Below, one piece after another: positions 11,000-21,808 of a stretch of 64,000 nt of DNA. The first letter of the stretch is position 1, and each line of letters opens with the position of its first letter. The notes beneath the pieces were generated by a model. It searched no databases, was not told where the DNA came from, and was given only the letters and a program-made list of their open reading frames with translations. Source of the stretch: Enoplolaimus lenunculus. Lineage: Eukaryota > Nematoda > Enoplea > Enoplida > Thoracostomopsidae. Location: NCBI GenBank assembly GCA_030248215.1, contig JASANG010001288.1, positions 124,001-188,000 of the forward strand, in the 5' to 3' direction. Both the position numbers and the translations under genes were made by a program.

Positions 11000-13900
11000 A
11001 TGGTAGAGCGTTTAGGTGAGTGTATCATTTCTGACGCAGTACGTTTTATAAACGTATTACAGTACATGCATTTGAACAAAGCGGTAGTTGTTGTTCGGGT
11101 AAATGTTAATATTTTAGTTTGTATGTAAAATAGAGTCATTCCCGACTTAATAGTTTGTCAAAAGTTATTTTCCTAGAAATTGGCACCCCCAACGAATATT
11201 CTACAGTATGGCTAGCATTTAAAGCATCCAAAACCTGTACTGTGGCTGTCAAAACGTAACAGAATATGTATGCAAATATGTGTATATGCGTGCTTATTCT
11301 ATTAGGTCTTGACAGTTATAATGTATGTATATTGTGTGCACAAACTGATTAGGTAGTTTGAAGGCTTCTTTGGGTGCTTGCAGATGCTAACCATGTTTGT
11401 AGTGTAATCGGGACACGAGTTGGTTGAAACTATTGACAAAATTGAAGAAAAATCTTTAGATCATCTGTTATCCAGATGACCGGTTTTATCGAAATTAAAT
11501 AGGTTCACATACGCAACGAAGACATCAGGATTTTAATTTAATTTATTCTTGTTTTTCGAACTGTGTAACGGACCAACTGCGTCTAAAGACTTTGAGGTCT
11601 CCGTCAGCCGATATCTGTCTGTCTGTGCTCGCACAATAAATGTGTACCATAATAATGTATCATTTTAGTATACGGATATATACTTGTTTCAGTTAATAGC
11701 GAGGCTAACGCCAGACGAATAGCAAATGTCGAAAGTTGTTTTGGAACATCTGGACAAGTAGGTATATATGACCTAAAAGAAATAAGCTTGAAGATTAGTA
11801 GTATGTAACAGGAATTTGCGGTCTCCGTATGAAAACCGGACCGACACAGAGACTAGCAAATTGAGCAGGAATCGACTGAATATCCTGCTCCGGTTTAATA
11901 TCCAGCATAAAACCACATTTGTTTGCGGTGCCCGAGTATCCGGCGTAAACCTACTGGATACCAGGGGTGGACGGTCTCGGTCTCGCTTTTTTAGTCTAGG
12001 CGGTTTGCAAACCGAGACCAAAAAGGTGAAAAAGCGATAAGCGATCACAAAAATTTTCCTTGGATCGCAGCTTTGGCCCAGAAGTACTTGTGTATTTCAC
12101 CTTCCAACAGACAGCGAACGATCCTGGAGCACCGCGACCTGGTTATACTGCGATTTGAGAAACAGTATGACTCCTCCGGTTACGAAAAATTGTACTTTTT
12201 GAAAGTAAACACAAAACATTGATTTTGTTCAGTCTATTCGGTTTGCCTGGGACAAAAAACAACACTATAGCTTTGAATTAGGGTTGTGCAGAGGCTGTTT
12301 TGAGACAGTGATATTTGTTGGTGTTATGGGACAGTGGGATATGTTCTGAGTCTGTTCGAAGGGTACTGGGACAGCAGCCAAGTCAAAAATAGAGTAAAAA
12401 ATAAAGTTAGGCGGCGATTTAGTTTAATTGTATGAGATTTAGTTTAATTGTATGAAACGGCAATTCAGAGCAGATAAAAATGTTCAAACTTTCGTTTAAA
12501 AAATTTATTTTCATTTTCGGCAACGGTTAAAAATTAACTGAGACCGAAACCAATAGTCTCGGTCTCGGTAGGTTGAGTCTCGGTCTCGCTTTTTTGACCG
12601 AGACCGCATATCCCTGCCGGGTACCCTTATATTTGCGGTTTGGTCATGAATAACATAAACAGCTATTCACATTATGAAATACTGGACATTTTGCATTCGC
12701 TTCGGAAAATTCGCCATACTGCGGCGGTATTTTTAACTCGCCGGATGTTTTTTAAAAACTTCAAAAAACTGAAACTATCATTTTGTATCTATGCCATCTG
12801 CCATTGAACTGATTGACTTACCTTTATATACATATTTTTTCTGGCATACATGTAATGAGAATTATTAGAATTGCCCGGAGCCCGGGCTGAAACCAAGGTT
12901 GGGGCCAAGTTAGAACACGTAAAGATAATTTTTAACATGAGCTACGATATACATAATACGTACGTATATGGTGGCTAGCAGTGGGAAACCTACTTTGCGT
13001 AGTGTGTACACTTGTACAGCAAACCGTGGGAAATTAAAAAATTCCGTGCACAGTAATTTCTTCTGATTTTCATGATAGGATTGTTTTTCATGCCAGTCAA
13101 TTATAAGTCGTTTAAACTTGTCCCGATTTGGCCCCGGCAAATAACGTACGGGTCCCGGTGCCGGAGCTAGGCCCTGCGGCATCTATGGTGAATAATTGCA
13201 CGTGCATGTGAACGTTCACAATCATTAAGGTGTTATTTTAGGTACGTAACAGTATCAGGGTGAAACCGGAATTCCGGTTCCGGAATTTTTTCACCTTCCG
13301 GTTCCGGTAAATTTTTACCAGAATTAAAAATTCCGGGTATTAAAATTTGGTTGGTTTTAATTAAGATATTTTGCTACAAAATGACGATAAAAATTAACTA
13401 GATTTCATTAGTGCAGTATGCAAACCTTGACCGTCGCCGGTTCCGGTAATTGTAATTCCGGTTGCACCCTGAACAGTATATTTTAGGTACGGAACAGTAT
13501 ACATCTCAGCATATTCCTATTCGTTACGTTTTTTGTTTTGTGCTTGTGGATCAAAACGTGTACATGCAACCTTATCCATTGTCCAACTGGACCCAAAAGT
13601 AGATCATGAGTTTTCGGCAAGCAAGGCAGATTGTTACGTATCTCGCAACTGGCATTTGTAGTAATTGTAGCCTAGCTGAATATCAGAAATACTCTTATAT
13701 TCATTACTGTTGCACTAGTATGAAGTATATCGGAGCCGGATAATTAATTCAAATCTAACATACTAGATGGCATTTAAATACCAAAACGTAGCTAACGATT
13801 TTTCCTTAAATAGCCTAAGGTGTCCAAATTATTTATATGACAAAGCTTAACATTTTACACCGAAGCATTTTTAACATTTCAGCGACGGCCCTATTACATT

Positions 13901-16900
13901 ATTCTATATTTTTGTGGCTTTGCGTTAAGTTGCAACATTCGTTTGGCCTATGTTTACTTTTAATCGCATCCAGTTTTCTCTAAGTACTATAAAATAGTTG
14001 GGCTAGCATCAGGTATGGGAGTCTCGGTATCTGGCAGGTTTCGGTTTTTCGACACTTGGTGCTTTGGAACCGAGACTAGAAGTCGAGGATTCAGCAAATG
14101 CTGGTAAACCTGTAAAAAGTAGAAGTTAATATTGCTGGAGTAAGTGACGCCGGGTGAATTAAATTTGCTTTGAATCGATGAATTTTCATAGTTATGCAAT
14201 AATTATTAGCAGGTATTCTGAAAACACGCAATAGTCTATGAAAAATACAAAGAACTGCAAAAAATGCTTAGTTATAGACCTATATTTACACTTAAGTTTA
14301 GGCTTAGCTTTAAGAATCTATTGCAAAAAAACTACCTTTTCCATCGCCGGCAAAAGAAACGGAACTAAAAACGGGTTTGTCGTATGAAAATGTTTTCGAG
14401 TAGCGTTGATTTCAGCCATTATTGTTACCGGGTCGAGTATTAGTTGGTGAAGGCATACTACAGAAACAGTGTCGAAAAGGTGCGAAACCGCGACAATTTT
14501 TTCTGTTCAATGACATATTTGTGTACGGAAACATTATAATTAGCAAACGAAAATACAACAAACAGCATATTATTCCGCTTGAAGATGTCAAAATTGAAAA
14601 CATCGACGATACTGGAGGTAAGAGATCGCATCAGGATTGCAACTGGTACTACATTTCACAAGAATAGGAGCAGGAATAATCGTTTTCGCCGGGAGAGAAA
14701 TTTTAGTAAAAACGACCTGAGAGCACTTGTTGTGATGTAGGTAAAAGTAACCGTCATTTCATTTATTGTGGAGTCTTACGAATGCAAAACTATTTATATG
14801 CGTTTGGAATAATTTTTCTACCTTTGTGAAACATGTCAATATGAACGAGTTTGTTTATCGTCATGATTATTTTGTTATTCAGAGTGGCGTAATGGATTTT
14901 TGATCAAAACTCGAAGTAAATCGTTCAATGTTTATGCCGCAACTGCAACTGAAAAATCCGAGTGGATGACTCATATTAACCGGTGCCTCACTGATTTGCT
15001 GAATACAAGTACGTAACGGATTTTAATTACAACAAAACTTTAGCAACATAGTTTGTTACTGGAATTTTGCTTTCAGGCGCCGTAAACTTGCTGGTATTCA
15101 CTTGAACATTCTCGATGCCACAGTTTAAAATATTTTCCAAGAAGTAATATATAAATAATTGAACGTTTGAAATAGAAAATTATCAAAACAACTAACACTG
15201 CAAAAGTAGAAAACAAAAAATATCGTATTTATAACATAAAGGTTGTCTTCAAAGTTGTTCACATCAATTAGCTAGTTAAAATGAGAAAATTGAACACTTG
15301 AAATTAAAAAATTTGGAAATAAGGCGAAAAGGAGCTTATATGCGTTCAGCATGGTGTTTTATCAACATAATATGACAGGTGGAAAACGAGCTGCCGATGA
15401 GCATGCAGCCGCATGGGTGCCAGACCGTTCAGCGAATAAATGCATGCATTGTAATACGACTCAATTCACTATGATTCAAAGACGGGTATGGTTGCTTTAT
15501 TAGTTTATTGTAATTTTGAAAATTAAACGTAGACTACTTAAAAACTTCATATTAATGTACTTTAGTTCAAATTTTAGCTGTTTCAGATACGACCCGCTTA
15601 AAGTGACCTCTCTCAGCCGTGCTTGTGGCCTTTCGCCAGCCCGGGTTCTTTCATGAGAGATAGATAGATTAGATAGATAAATAGATAGATGGATCGATAG
15701 ATAGATGGATAGATAGATTGATTAATTGATTGATTGAGTGGTTGATTGATTGATTGTTTGATTGATTGATAGATTTATTGATAGATTGATTGATTGTTAG
15801 ATAGATAGATTGATTGATAGATTGATAGATTGATAATTCAGTTGGAGATGTTTACTAACTCGAAAATATGACACTTTGTAATCTTCTATTTATTTCACTG
15901 ACATGTCTCAAATATTAGAGACAGAACATGGTATTGTGCAGTAATTTTATTATTATATAGGTTTATATTTTAATTTTAGCATCATTGTCGTAAATGCGGT
16001 AGTGTTGTCTGCGGACCCTGCTCGTCAAAACGTTGGCTACTTCCAGAACAGTCGAAGAAACCACTTCGTGTTTGTTCCTCGTGTTATGATCTTCTTTCCA
16101 ACGAAAATATGACCAAATCTGCTGCTTGTGCTACTAATACACCTGATGGTCACAACAATGCTCCTTTTGTGCCTAATTCAGGTTGGTTTAGTAATTTGAT
16201 TTAATGTAGGGTGCAGCTATGTAACATACGTTCCATGAATATTTTCCGCTTAAAGTTATACCTTGTGCTGCACATAATCTTTGATTGAGGTGGCAGTATA
16301 TATTTAATTAGAGTAGGAACCACGCTTAATTCTAAAACACGGATAAGTGAAAAATTGTAAAAAATTGTCAGAAATGTTTACTAAATTTAGTTACATTTAT
16401 TTTTTGTTCTTATTGAAATAGCGTTCAATATCCGACTCTGGCTCCGGTATTTGTAAGGTTTAGCGTTACTTGAGCAATAATGTTTTTGGTAAAAGTGAGA
16501 AATTTGTCGTAAGCATCCATCGTTTTTTTGGTGTTAACCGAAATAAAAATTTTGTGTTTTCAAGCTGTATGTTTGCCTCAGCTAATGTTTTAAATTACAG
16601 TTAATATATCCGAGGTTTTCAATTTAGGCAACAACCAGTTGTAGGTTGTAGATGCCCTAGGGGACGTCATTCAGATTGATTGCTGGTACGTAAACTGTTA
16701 TTTATTGTAGAACAGCAAACTGGTGGAGGTGGTAACGGTCATGATTCCAGTTTTGACGAGAGTTCGGATGAAGATGAAATTGCTGGTGGCCAAGGAGATG
16801 AAGTTTCAGCCAAGGTAAATCGTTCAGTACAGATTGAGGCGAGAGGAATTTTTAGTTAATTTCAGTTTGGCGGCAATTCATATTTATCACTTGGTGGATT

Positions 16901-17842
16901 CATATGAGCAGTGAAACCGAAACATGTCGAGATACGGATTGCTTATTTGGCTCAGGTGTTTTAACTACTTGTCGGGTTTTATTTTTAAAAACTTCAAAAA
17001 ATTTATACCATCATTAGTATTTATGCCAAGTACCATCGAACTGATTGACTTTACTTTTTCATATTGTTTCTGTCGCACATTTAACGTAGATGTTTGCATG
17101 TGACCTTGTACGTTCACAATCCTTATTGGGTTACAATAACGCTGGAATACCAGTTACGGATGAGGAGTGTTGTTCTATGAGCGTAGCAAAATATACATAT
17201 CTCAGCCAGGGATCGACCGGATGTACGGTTACGGTTTAATATCCGGCACAATCGGACATTCGTATCCGGTCCCGGCATCCGCCATAAACATAGCGGATAC
17301 CGGATATCTGTGGTCCAAACATCATAAAACTCTTTTTTGCACATCAAAATACTAGATATTTTGAAGCGACTGCAATTCCGAGCAATTCATGAATGGACGG
17401 ACACTGACATGGAATGGAAACTCCAAACCAAAAATTAATTTTAAATACCGAGACTCAAGAAACCGAACCCTGCCAAATACCGAGACTTGCCGAGACTGAG
17501 CCTGCCATCCCTGATCTTAGCTACTCTGTTTTACAGTAATATGCCCTTAAAAGGAACATGGATCAAGCCAATGTTGCAACTGGACGCAGCACTACAAAAA
17601 ACATAGAATAGTATAGTAGGGACGTTGCTAAAAGGTTAGAAATGCACCGGCGCGTTGGGTACGTTAAGCCCCGTAAGGAAGAATTGTAAGTCGCGTTCTG
17701 ATATTTGAATGCTATAAAGTATTAGATTTAAATTCATGCTCCGGCTCCGTCAGCTTTTGGTATCTGATCGCACCTTGTTATCTTTATTTTTTGTTTGTTT
17801 TAGCCAACGTTTTATGGTCAATGTGTTGAGCCAGTTGGATAA
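11000..17842 (+). CDS. PLEKHF: Phafin: PH and FYVE domain endosomal protein (PLEKHF type), 8 exons, complete
   Basis: Exons: 11000-11015, 11693-11757, 14416-14617, 14883-15008, 15379-15485, 15980-16181, 16711-16814, 17804-17842. They total 861 bases, 286 residues plus stop. Vertebrate phafins are about 250-280. The start MVERLVNSEANARRI and the 16-base first exon match the family's MVDRLANSEANTRRI. The PH domain spans about residues 34-134 (PGRVLVGEGIL, RQFFLFNDI, KTRSKSFNVYAATATEKSEW). The FYVE zinc finger spans about 149-211, with WVPD (149-152), RRHHCRKCG (171-179) and RVC (202-204), so the PI3P-binding signature and zinc-ligand cysteines are intact. An acidic Ser/Gly tail (DESSDEDE) follows. 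Known family role: binding PI3P on early endosomes in trafficking and autophagy. The last exon (12 residues, PTFYGQCVEPVG) is inferred from a strong polypyrimidine acceptor and correct phase. The exon 6 donor GTTGGT is weak. Confidence 0.93.
11962..12616. mobile_element. hAT-like MITE in phafin intron 2
   Basis: It starts CAGGGGTGGACGGTCTCGG and ends CCGAGACCGCATATCCCTG. The flanks CTGGATAC and CCGGGTAC are a diverged 8-bp duplication. The body has no long open frame. It is the largest seen of the family with CAGGGATG ends. Confidence 0.55.
13256..13471. mobile_element. hAT-like MITE with clear 8-bp target duplication
   Basis: The ends CAGGGTGAAACCGGAATTCC and GGTAATTGTAATTCCGGTTGCACCCTG's last 18 bases form inverted repeats. 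AACAGTAT borders it on both sides. It lies in phafin intron 2. The wider flank ATTTTAGGTACG also occurs on both sides, so the target was already locally duplicated, or the duplication is longer than usual. Confidence 0.75.
15655..15837 (+). repeat. GATA/GATT microsatellite
   Basis: About 180 bases of mixed tetranucleotides (GATA, GATT, GATG) in phafin intron 5, between the exons that split the FYVE domain. The mixed units suggest an old, interrupted simple repeat. Confidence 0.9.
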
Positions 17843-17859
17843 AAACAATTAATGCAAAT

Positions 17860-20330
17860 CACTTGGTATCGGGTGACATTTGAATTTAAGATTTCACAAC
17901 CGATTTAAAGAGTGATATGTATGTTATGTAAGTATGTAACTGCTACTTATAGTTTTTGTTAGCTTGGACGTTTGTTATTGATGAGGAATGTAGGCGAATT
18001 TCAGGCATAGTGTAAAACCCGTTATAGGATTAAAATGAGTTTTCGGGAATATCAACTGTCCGGAAGGAAAGTAAAGTTATAAGGCTCGGTTTAACCAGCA
18101 TGGTTTAGAGAAATTGTACTCGTGGTGGTATATTTTAGTTGTTTTTAAGTTATTGAATACCACTCTAATTGTTTTGCTGTAACTGGATTTCTTTGTATAT
18201 ATTGTTATTTTTGTTTGTTCCTGTATCTTTTTCTATTTGCAGATAAGACGTTTATGTCGATAATGTCTGTTTACGCTTTTTTGAAAATCTAGGTTGAGCT
18301 CTGAATAGAAATGTCGCGTAAAGACGTGTTTTTGGATTTATCAACAATTTGATGTAGGTGTCAGTGAGCATGAAAATCAGTGTTATTTTGGTGTTTATTT
18401 TTGATGAACAGCTCGTTTTGTATGTGCGATTTTTAATATCCGCTTTATTGATCTATGATAAATTAATAATGTTTTTATTGTAGGAAGCTGTGTAGTGCAT
18501 TTTATTATCGAAATGGTAAAATACGAAGTTTTTTGTTTTTTTAAATTGCTGGGTTGGCTTTGATTAGTTTTAAAGTGCGCAAATCGTTTACACTTTTCTG
18601 ACACACGTTATGTTAAACTAGTTTTGGATAAATTTCGGTGTCAGTTCGTCAAGATCTAGTTTTGGTATTTGGGCTGTCGTACATTTACCACACGCTCCTG
18701 CCTGTGCTTATACAATCCCCGTAAGCTTAAGCCGGAGCGTAAGCTTTGCGAAAATTTCAACAACTGCAATAAGTAGTAGGGTGCAAGCCGAGTTTCGATT
18801 CCGGATAGAATTTCGGTTCATTCCTATTCCAGTATAAAATTCCGATTCTTATTCCTATACCGATTGAATTAAATTCGGTTTGGCACTCTGATGCGTAGTT
18901 TACAAAGAGCCTGCTTCTCCAAAGGCGTTGGCGAAAGTTAGGTGTGCTACGTATTTATTGTTATTTTGATTTTTTTATTGTGTTATAATGAACAACAAAC
19001 GCTATTTGTATCTGTTTTATATTTATTAATGATATTATATTTACAATTGCTGATTGTAACATGGTATGTACTGGACGTGCTAATAACGGTTCTATACATA
19101 TTGTCATTCGTTAGTGGTTCGGTTTTTATGGATTTGGTTGTATAATTCTATTTTGGCTGTAGGAATTTTGAAAAGCCATAATCGACCAATTTCCTACGAA
19201 ATTTGTGCGTTTTGGATATTGGTTGAGCAAAGCTAAAGAAAAGTCTTGAATATGTTTTAAGCAGTGTAGCATCAGAGCTTATTTGAGATTGGATACGTGG
19301 TAAATAGGCTCTGGCCTGTTTCGTATGCTATAGTATACCTATTGCAATGATAGTTCTTTTGATTAACATAGTGTTCGCAAGAAGGATGTAACCGGACGCA
19401 AAAAATACAGGAGCCCAGGGTTTAACTGGATGTCCGTTTCTGTAACAAATCGGTGTCCGTTTTCGGTATGTGAATAACAGAAATTCTGTTACTTTTACGT
19501 CCGAAATTAGTTCTAAATCACATTAATATCTGGCAATTTTTCATTACAAATGTGCTGCAATTGTTCGAAATGAAATAAAAATTACGAAATTCATTTAAAA
19601 TCTTTTAAATTTCAATGAATCCGCACTTTTTTTTGTTTAAAATTGTAGAACGCCCGGTGAACATTTGCAGACCTCTGTTGTGTTGGCAGAAAAATGAAAC
19701 ATCTTTGAAATTTCTATACCTTAATATCCGTTTTTCGTTTTCGTTTCCGCAATTTTGATCACTATCCGTTTCCGGTTTTTTACTATCCGCTTACACTGCC
19801 GGAACCGGATGTAACAATATCCGGTTTGAACCGAAGGTGGATTTAAAGTGCATATTTCCGTGAAAATTAAGACTGGAAAGTGTATAAAATAAGAAGCGAT
19901 TCCCATTTTGAGTGCCTGTATGTGTTGTGTCCGTTAGAGGATAGACTCCATAAGTCCTAACTAGAGTCCATAAACGAGACCAAAGCAGACGAATAACATA
20001 AACTGCTGAAATATGTGACAGACACTCAGACAACCGACGCACACTTTATTAAAAATAAATGTTGAACCGATTAACAAGGAAACGCTCTGAAGAGGCAAAA
20101 TAAATATCAGTCTCCTCTTGTTTTGGTCACTACAGTACCGGAACCAGTCTGGAAAATGATTTGCAGATTTTGCATATAGCTACCCTGACTCACGTTGTTT
20201 CCAACTTTTGCAAGTTTTGCGATTGAATTGCACTCGTAAAAATCTGTGTTGCAGCAATAAGTCGTAAGTAGATAAACACCCCGTAAAGGGGTGTTTAAGC
20301 GAAAAATTTTCCGTTTACTAGCTATAACCC
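17860..20330. other. Intergenic spacer with decayed repeats, no gene seen
   Basis: No coding exon is found between phafin and NUDT9. At 18779-18895 is a small CCGATTCC-type MITE remnant (GGGTGCAAGCCGAG to TTCGGTTTGGCACTCTG). At 19384-19830 are remnants of the CCGG-rich hAT-like family. At 19920-20143 is a fragment of the TA-target family whose intact copies are at 31738 and 38138; its right end reads TTGTTTTGGTCACTACAGTA. Open frames here are short and lack family similarity. Confidence 0.55.
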
Positions 20331-20592
20331 CTTCTCACATTGAGTTGCATGTAGGCAACTCAGCGCAGTGTATAGTACGTTAAATAGTATATATCGCACC
20401 GTGTTTAACAATTGCAACACGTATACATAGTACTAAATCACCACAAGACGTGAGAGCCCCTTCGGGCTCGAGCGTCAAACTCCAATGGCTGAGTGGTGAT
20501 GGTATACGCCTCCCACTCCAGTCACTGGAGTTCCAATCCTAGCATAAAAGTAGGTCTCATGGGAAATAGAAAATATTCATGTGAGAAAGGGT
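20330..20592. mobile_element. piggyBac-like MITE with an internal tRNA-like segment
   Basis: The ends CCCCTTCTCACAT and ATGTGAGAAAGGG are inverted repeats. The copy at 32324-32557 is better preserved and sits in TTAA. Inside are a short hairpin (GAGCCC/GGGCTC) and a tRNA-like stretch with GGCTGAGTGGTGATGG (A-box-like) and GGAGTTCCAATCC (B-box-like). Confidence 0.65.
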
Positions 20593-21110
20593 AAGTATAA
20601 ACTGTCGAATATCGATTTAGAATAAATTATCGTTTGTTCGTTAAGATTTTCATTATATATTCTATGTTTATCTTTATACAAATATGCAGTAAATTTTCGA
20701 TACAGATTGTTCTATAGTTAATGATACTCAATGATAATCTCGCGTTATCATTGTTGTAAACAGTCAGGTTGGTTGCCTTCGTTTCAGTAAATTCAGAGGT
20801 TTGTTTTACCAGACGGATCATTGGCTCATTTCCGAGAAATTTTAAAGCTTCATTGTTGGTAACGTTGCGCAAGCACAGTCCATTATTAGACCGTTAAATT
20901 GCTCAAAATTTTCAGAAATTAAACGAAATTTCAATAACATTTCGAGAATTTGAAAATTGTAACTTTAACGCCAATTTGTTAACTTTGCGTGTGGTTTTGA
21001 TTCGGTTTTAGCTTTGCCGTATTTTGCGGTTTGGTTTCCTCTTGACATGCTATTATCCTACTTATGCGCTTAGCGTGAAATTTGCACATTTGAATCGTAT
21101 CATGGTGTAA

Positions 21111-21685
21111 GGGTGCGACCGGAGCCGGAGATCAACGAAACTTGCCGAAGTCGGTAACTACAGGGTACAACCGGGCAGTTCCGGTATTTGGATAGTAAAA
21201 TTTATCGTTTTAGCGCGTTTCGTTTTATTTTTGTCACGATTTTCAGGAAAGAATTTCCCAAATCTCTCGGAAAATTAGCGTAAAACCAAACAACCTAACA
21301 AAGTATTGCAGATATGGGCTAAAATTAACTGATTAACCATCATTTTTACCGCCTAATTTCGCCTCGCCGCTGGCTTCGGCAAGTTTCATTGACCTCCGGC
21401 TCCGATATTTTTCACCTCCGGCTGCACCCTGGTTAATTAGGTAATTGTCGCAATATCTGCAATATTTTGTTAAGTTGTTCGGCTTTACGCTAATTTTCTG
21501 CGGAATTTCGGGCATTCTTCTCTGAAAATTGTGACAAAAGTAAAACGAAACGCGCTAAACAGACAAATTTCGCTAAAGTATGCAAAATTTTACTACCGAA
21601 ATTGTCGGAACCTCCTCCGGCAAAAGTTCTGCCGGAGCGGGAGACTGATTTTTTGCCGGAGGCAGACCTCCGATTGTACCCTGAC
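21111..21685. repeat. Inverted pair of CCGG-rich MITEs just upstream of NUDT9
   Basis: The segment from 21171 (CAGGGTACAACCGG) and the segment ending 21685 (CGATTGTACCCTG) are inverted homologous copies. Both contain, in opposite orientation, TTTAGCGCGTTTCGTTTTA, TTTTGTCAC, AAAATTAGCGTAAA and AACAAA/GTATTGCAGATAT. Inner ends lie at about 21350 and 21432. The forward copy ends CTGCACCCTG at 21431, with an extra end at 21112. The arms could pair over roughly 180-250 bases with mismatches. The right arm ends about 124 bases before the NUDT9 start codon. Confidence 0.7.
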
Positions 21686-21808
21686 TGGTATCGATACGAA
21701 TTAAAAACGTTTCTTTAATTGTAAATTTTTCGCGTTTCTGTATTTGAACATTGACCGTTTTGGATAACGCTTTGCAGTTGCGACTTAAACTCAAAGATTT
21801 TTAATTTT

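Noticed and set aside
15655-15837. CRISPR-like or regulatory tetranucleotide array
   Set aside because: It is a plain interrupted GATA/GATT microsatellite without spacers, in a eukaryotic intron.
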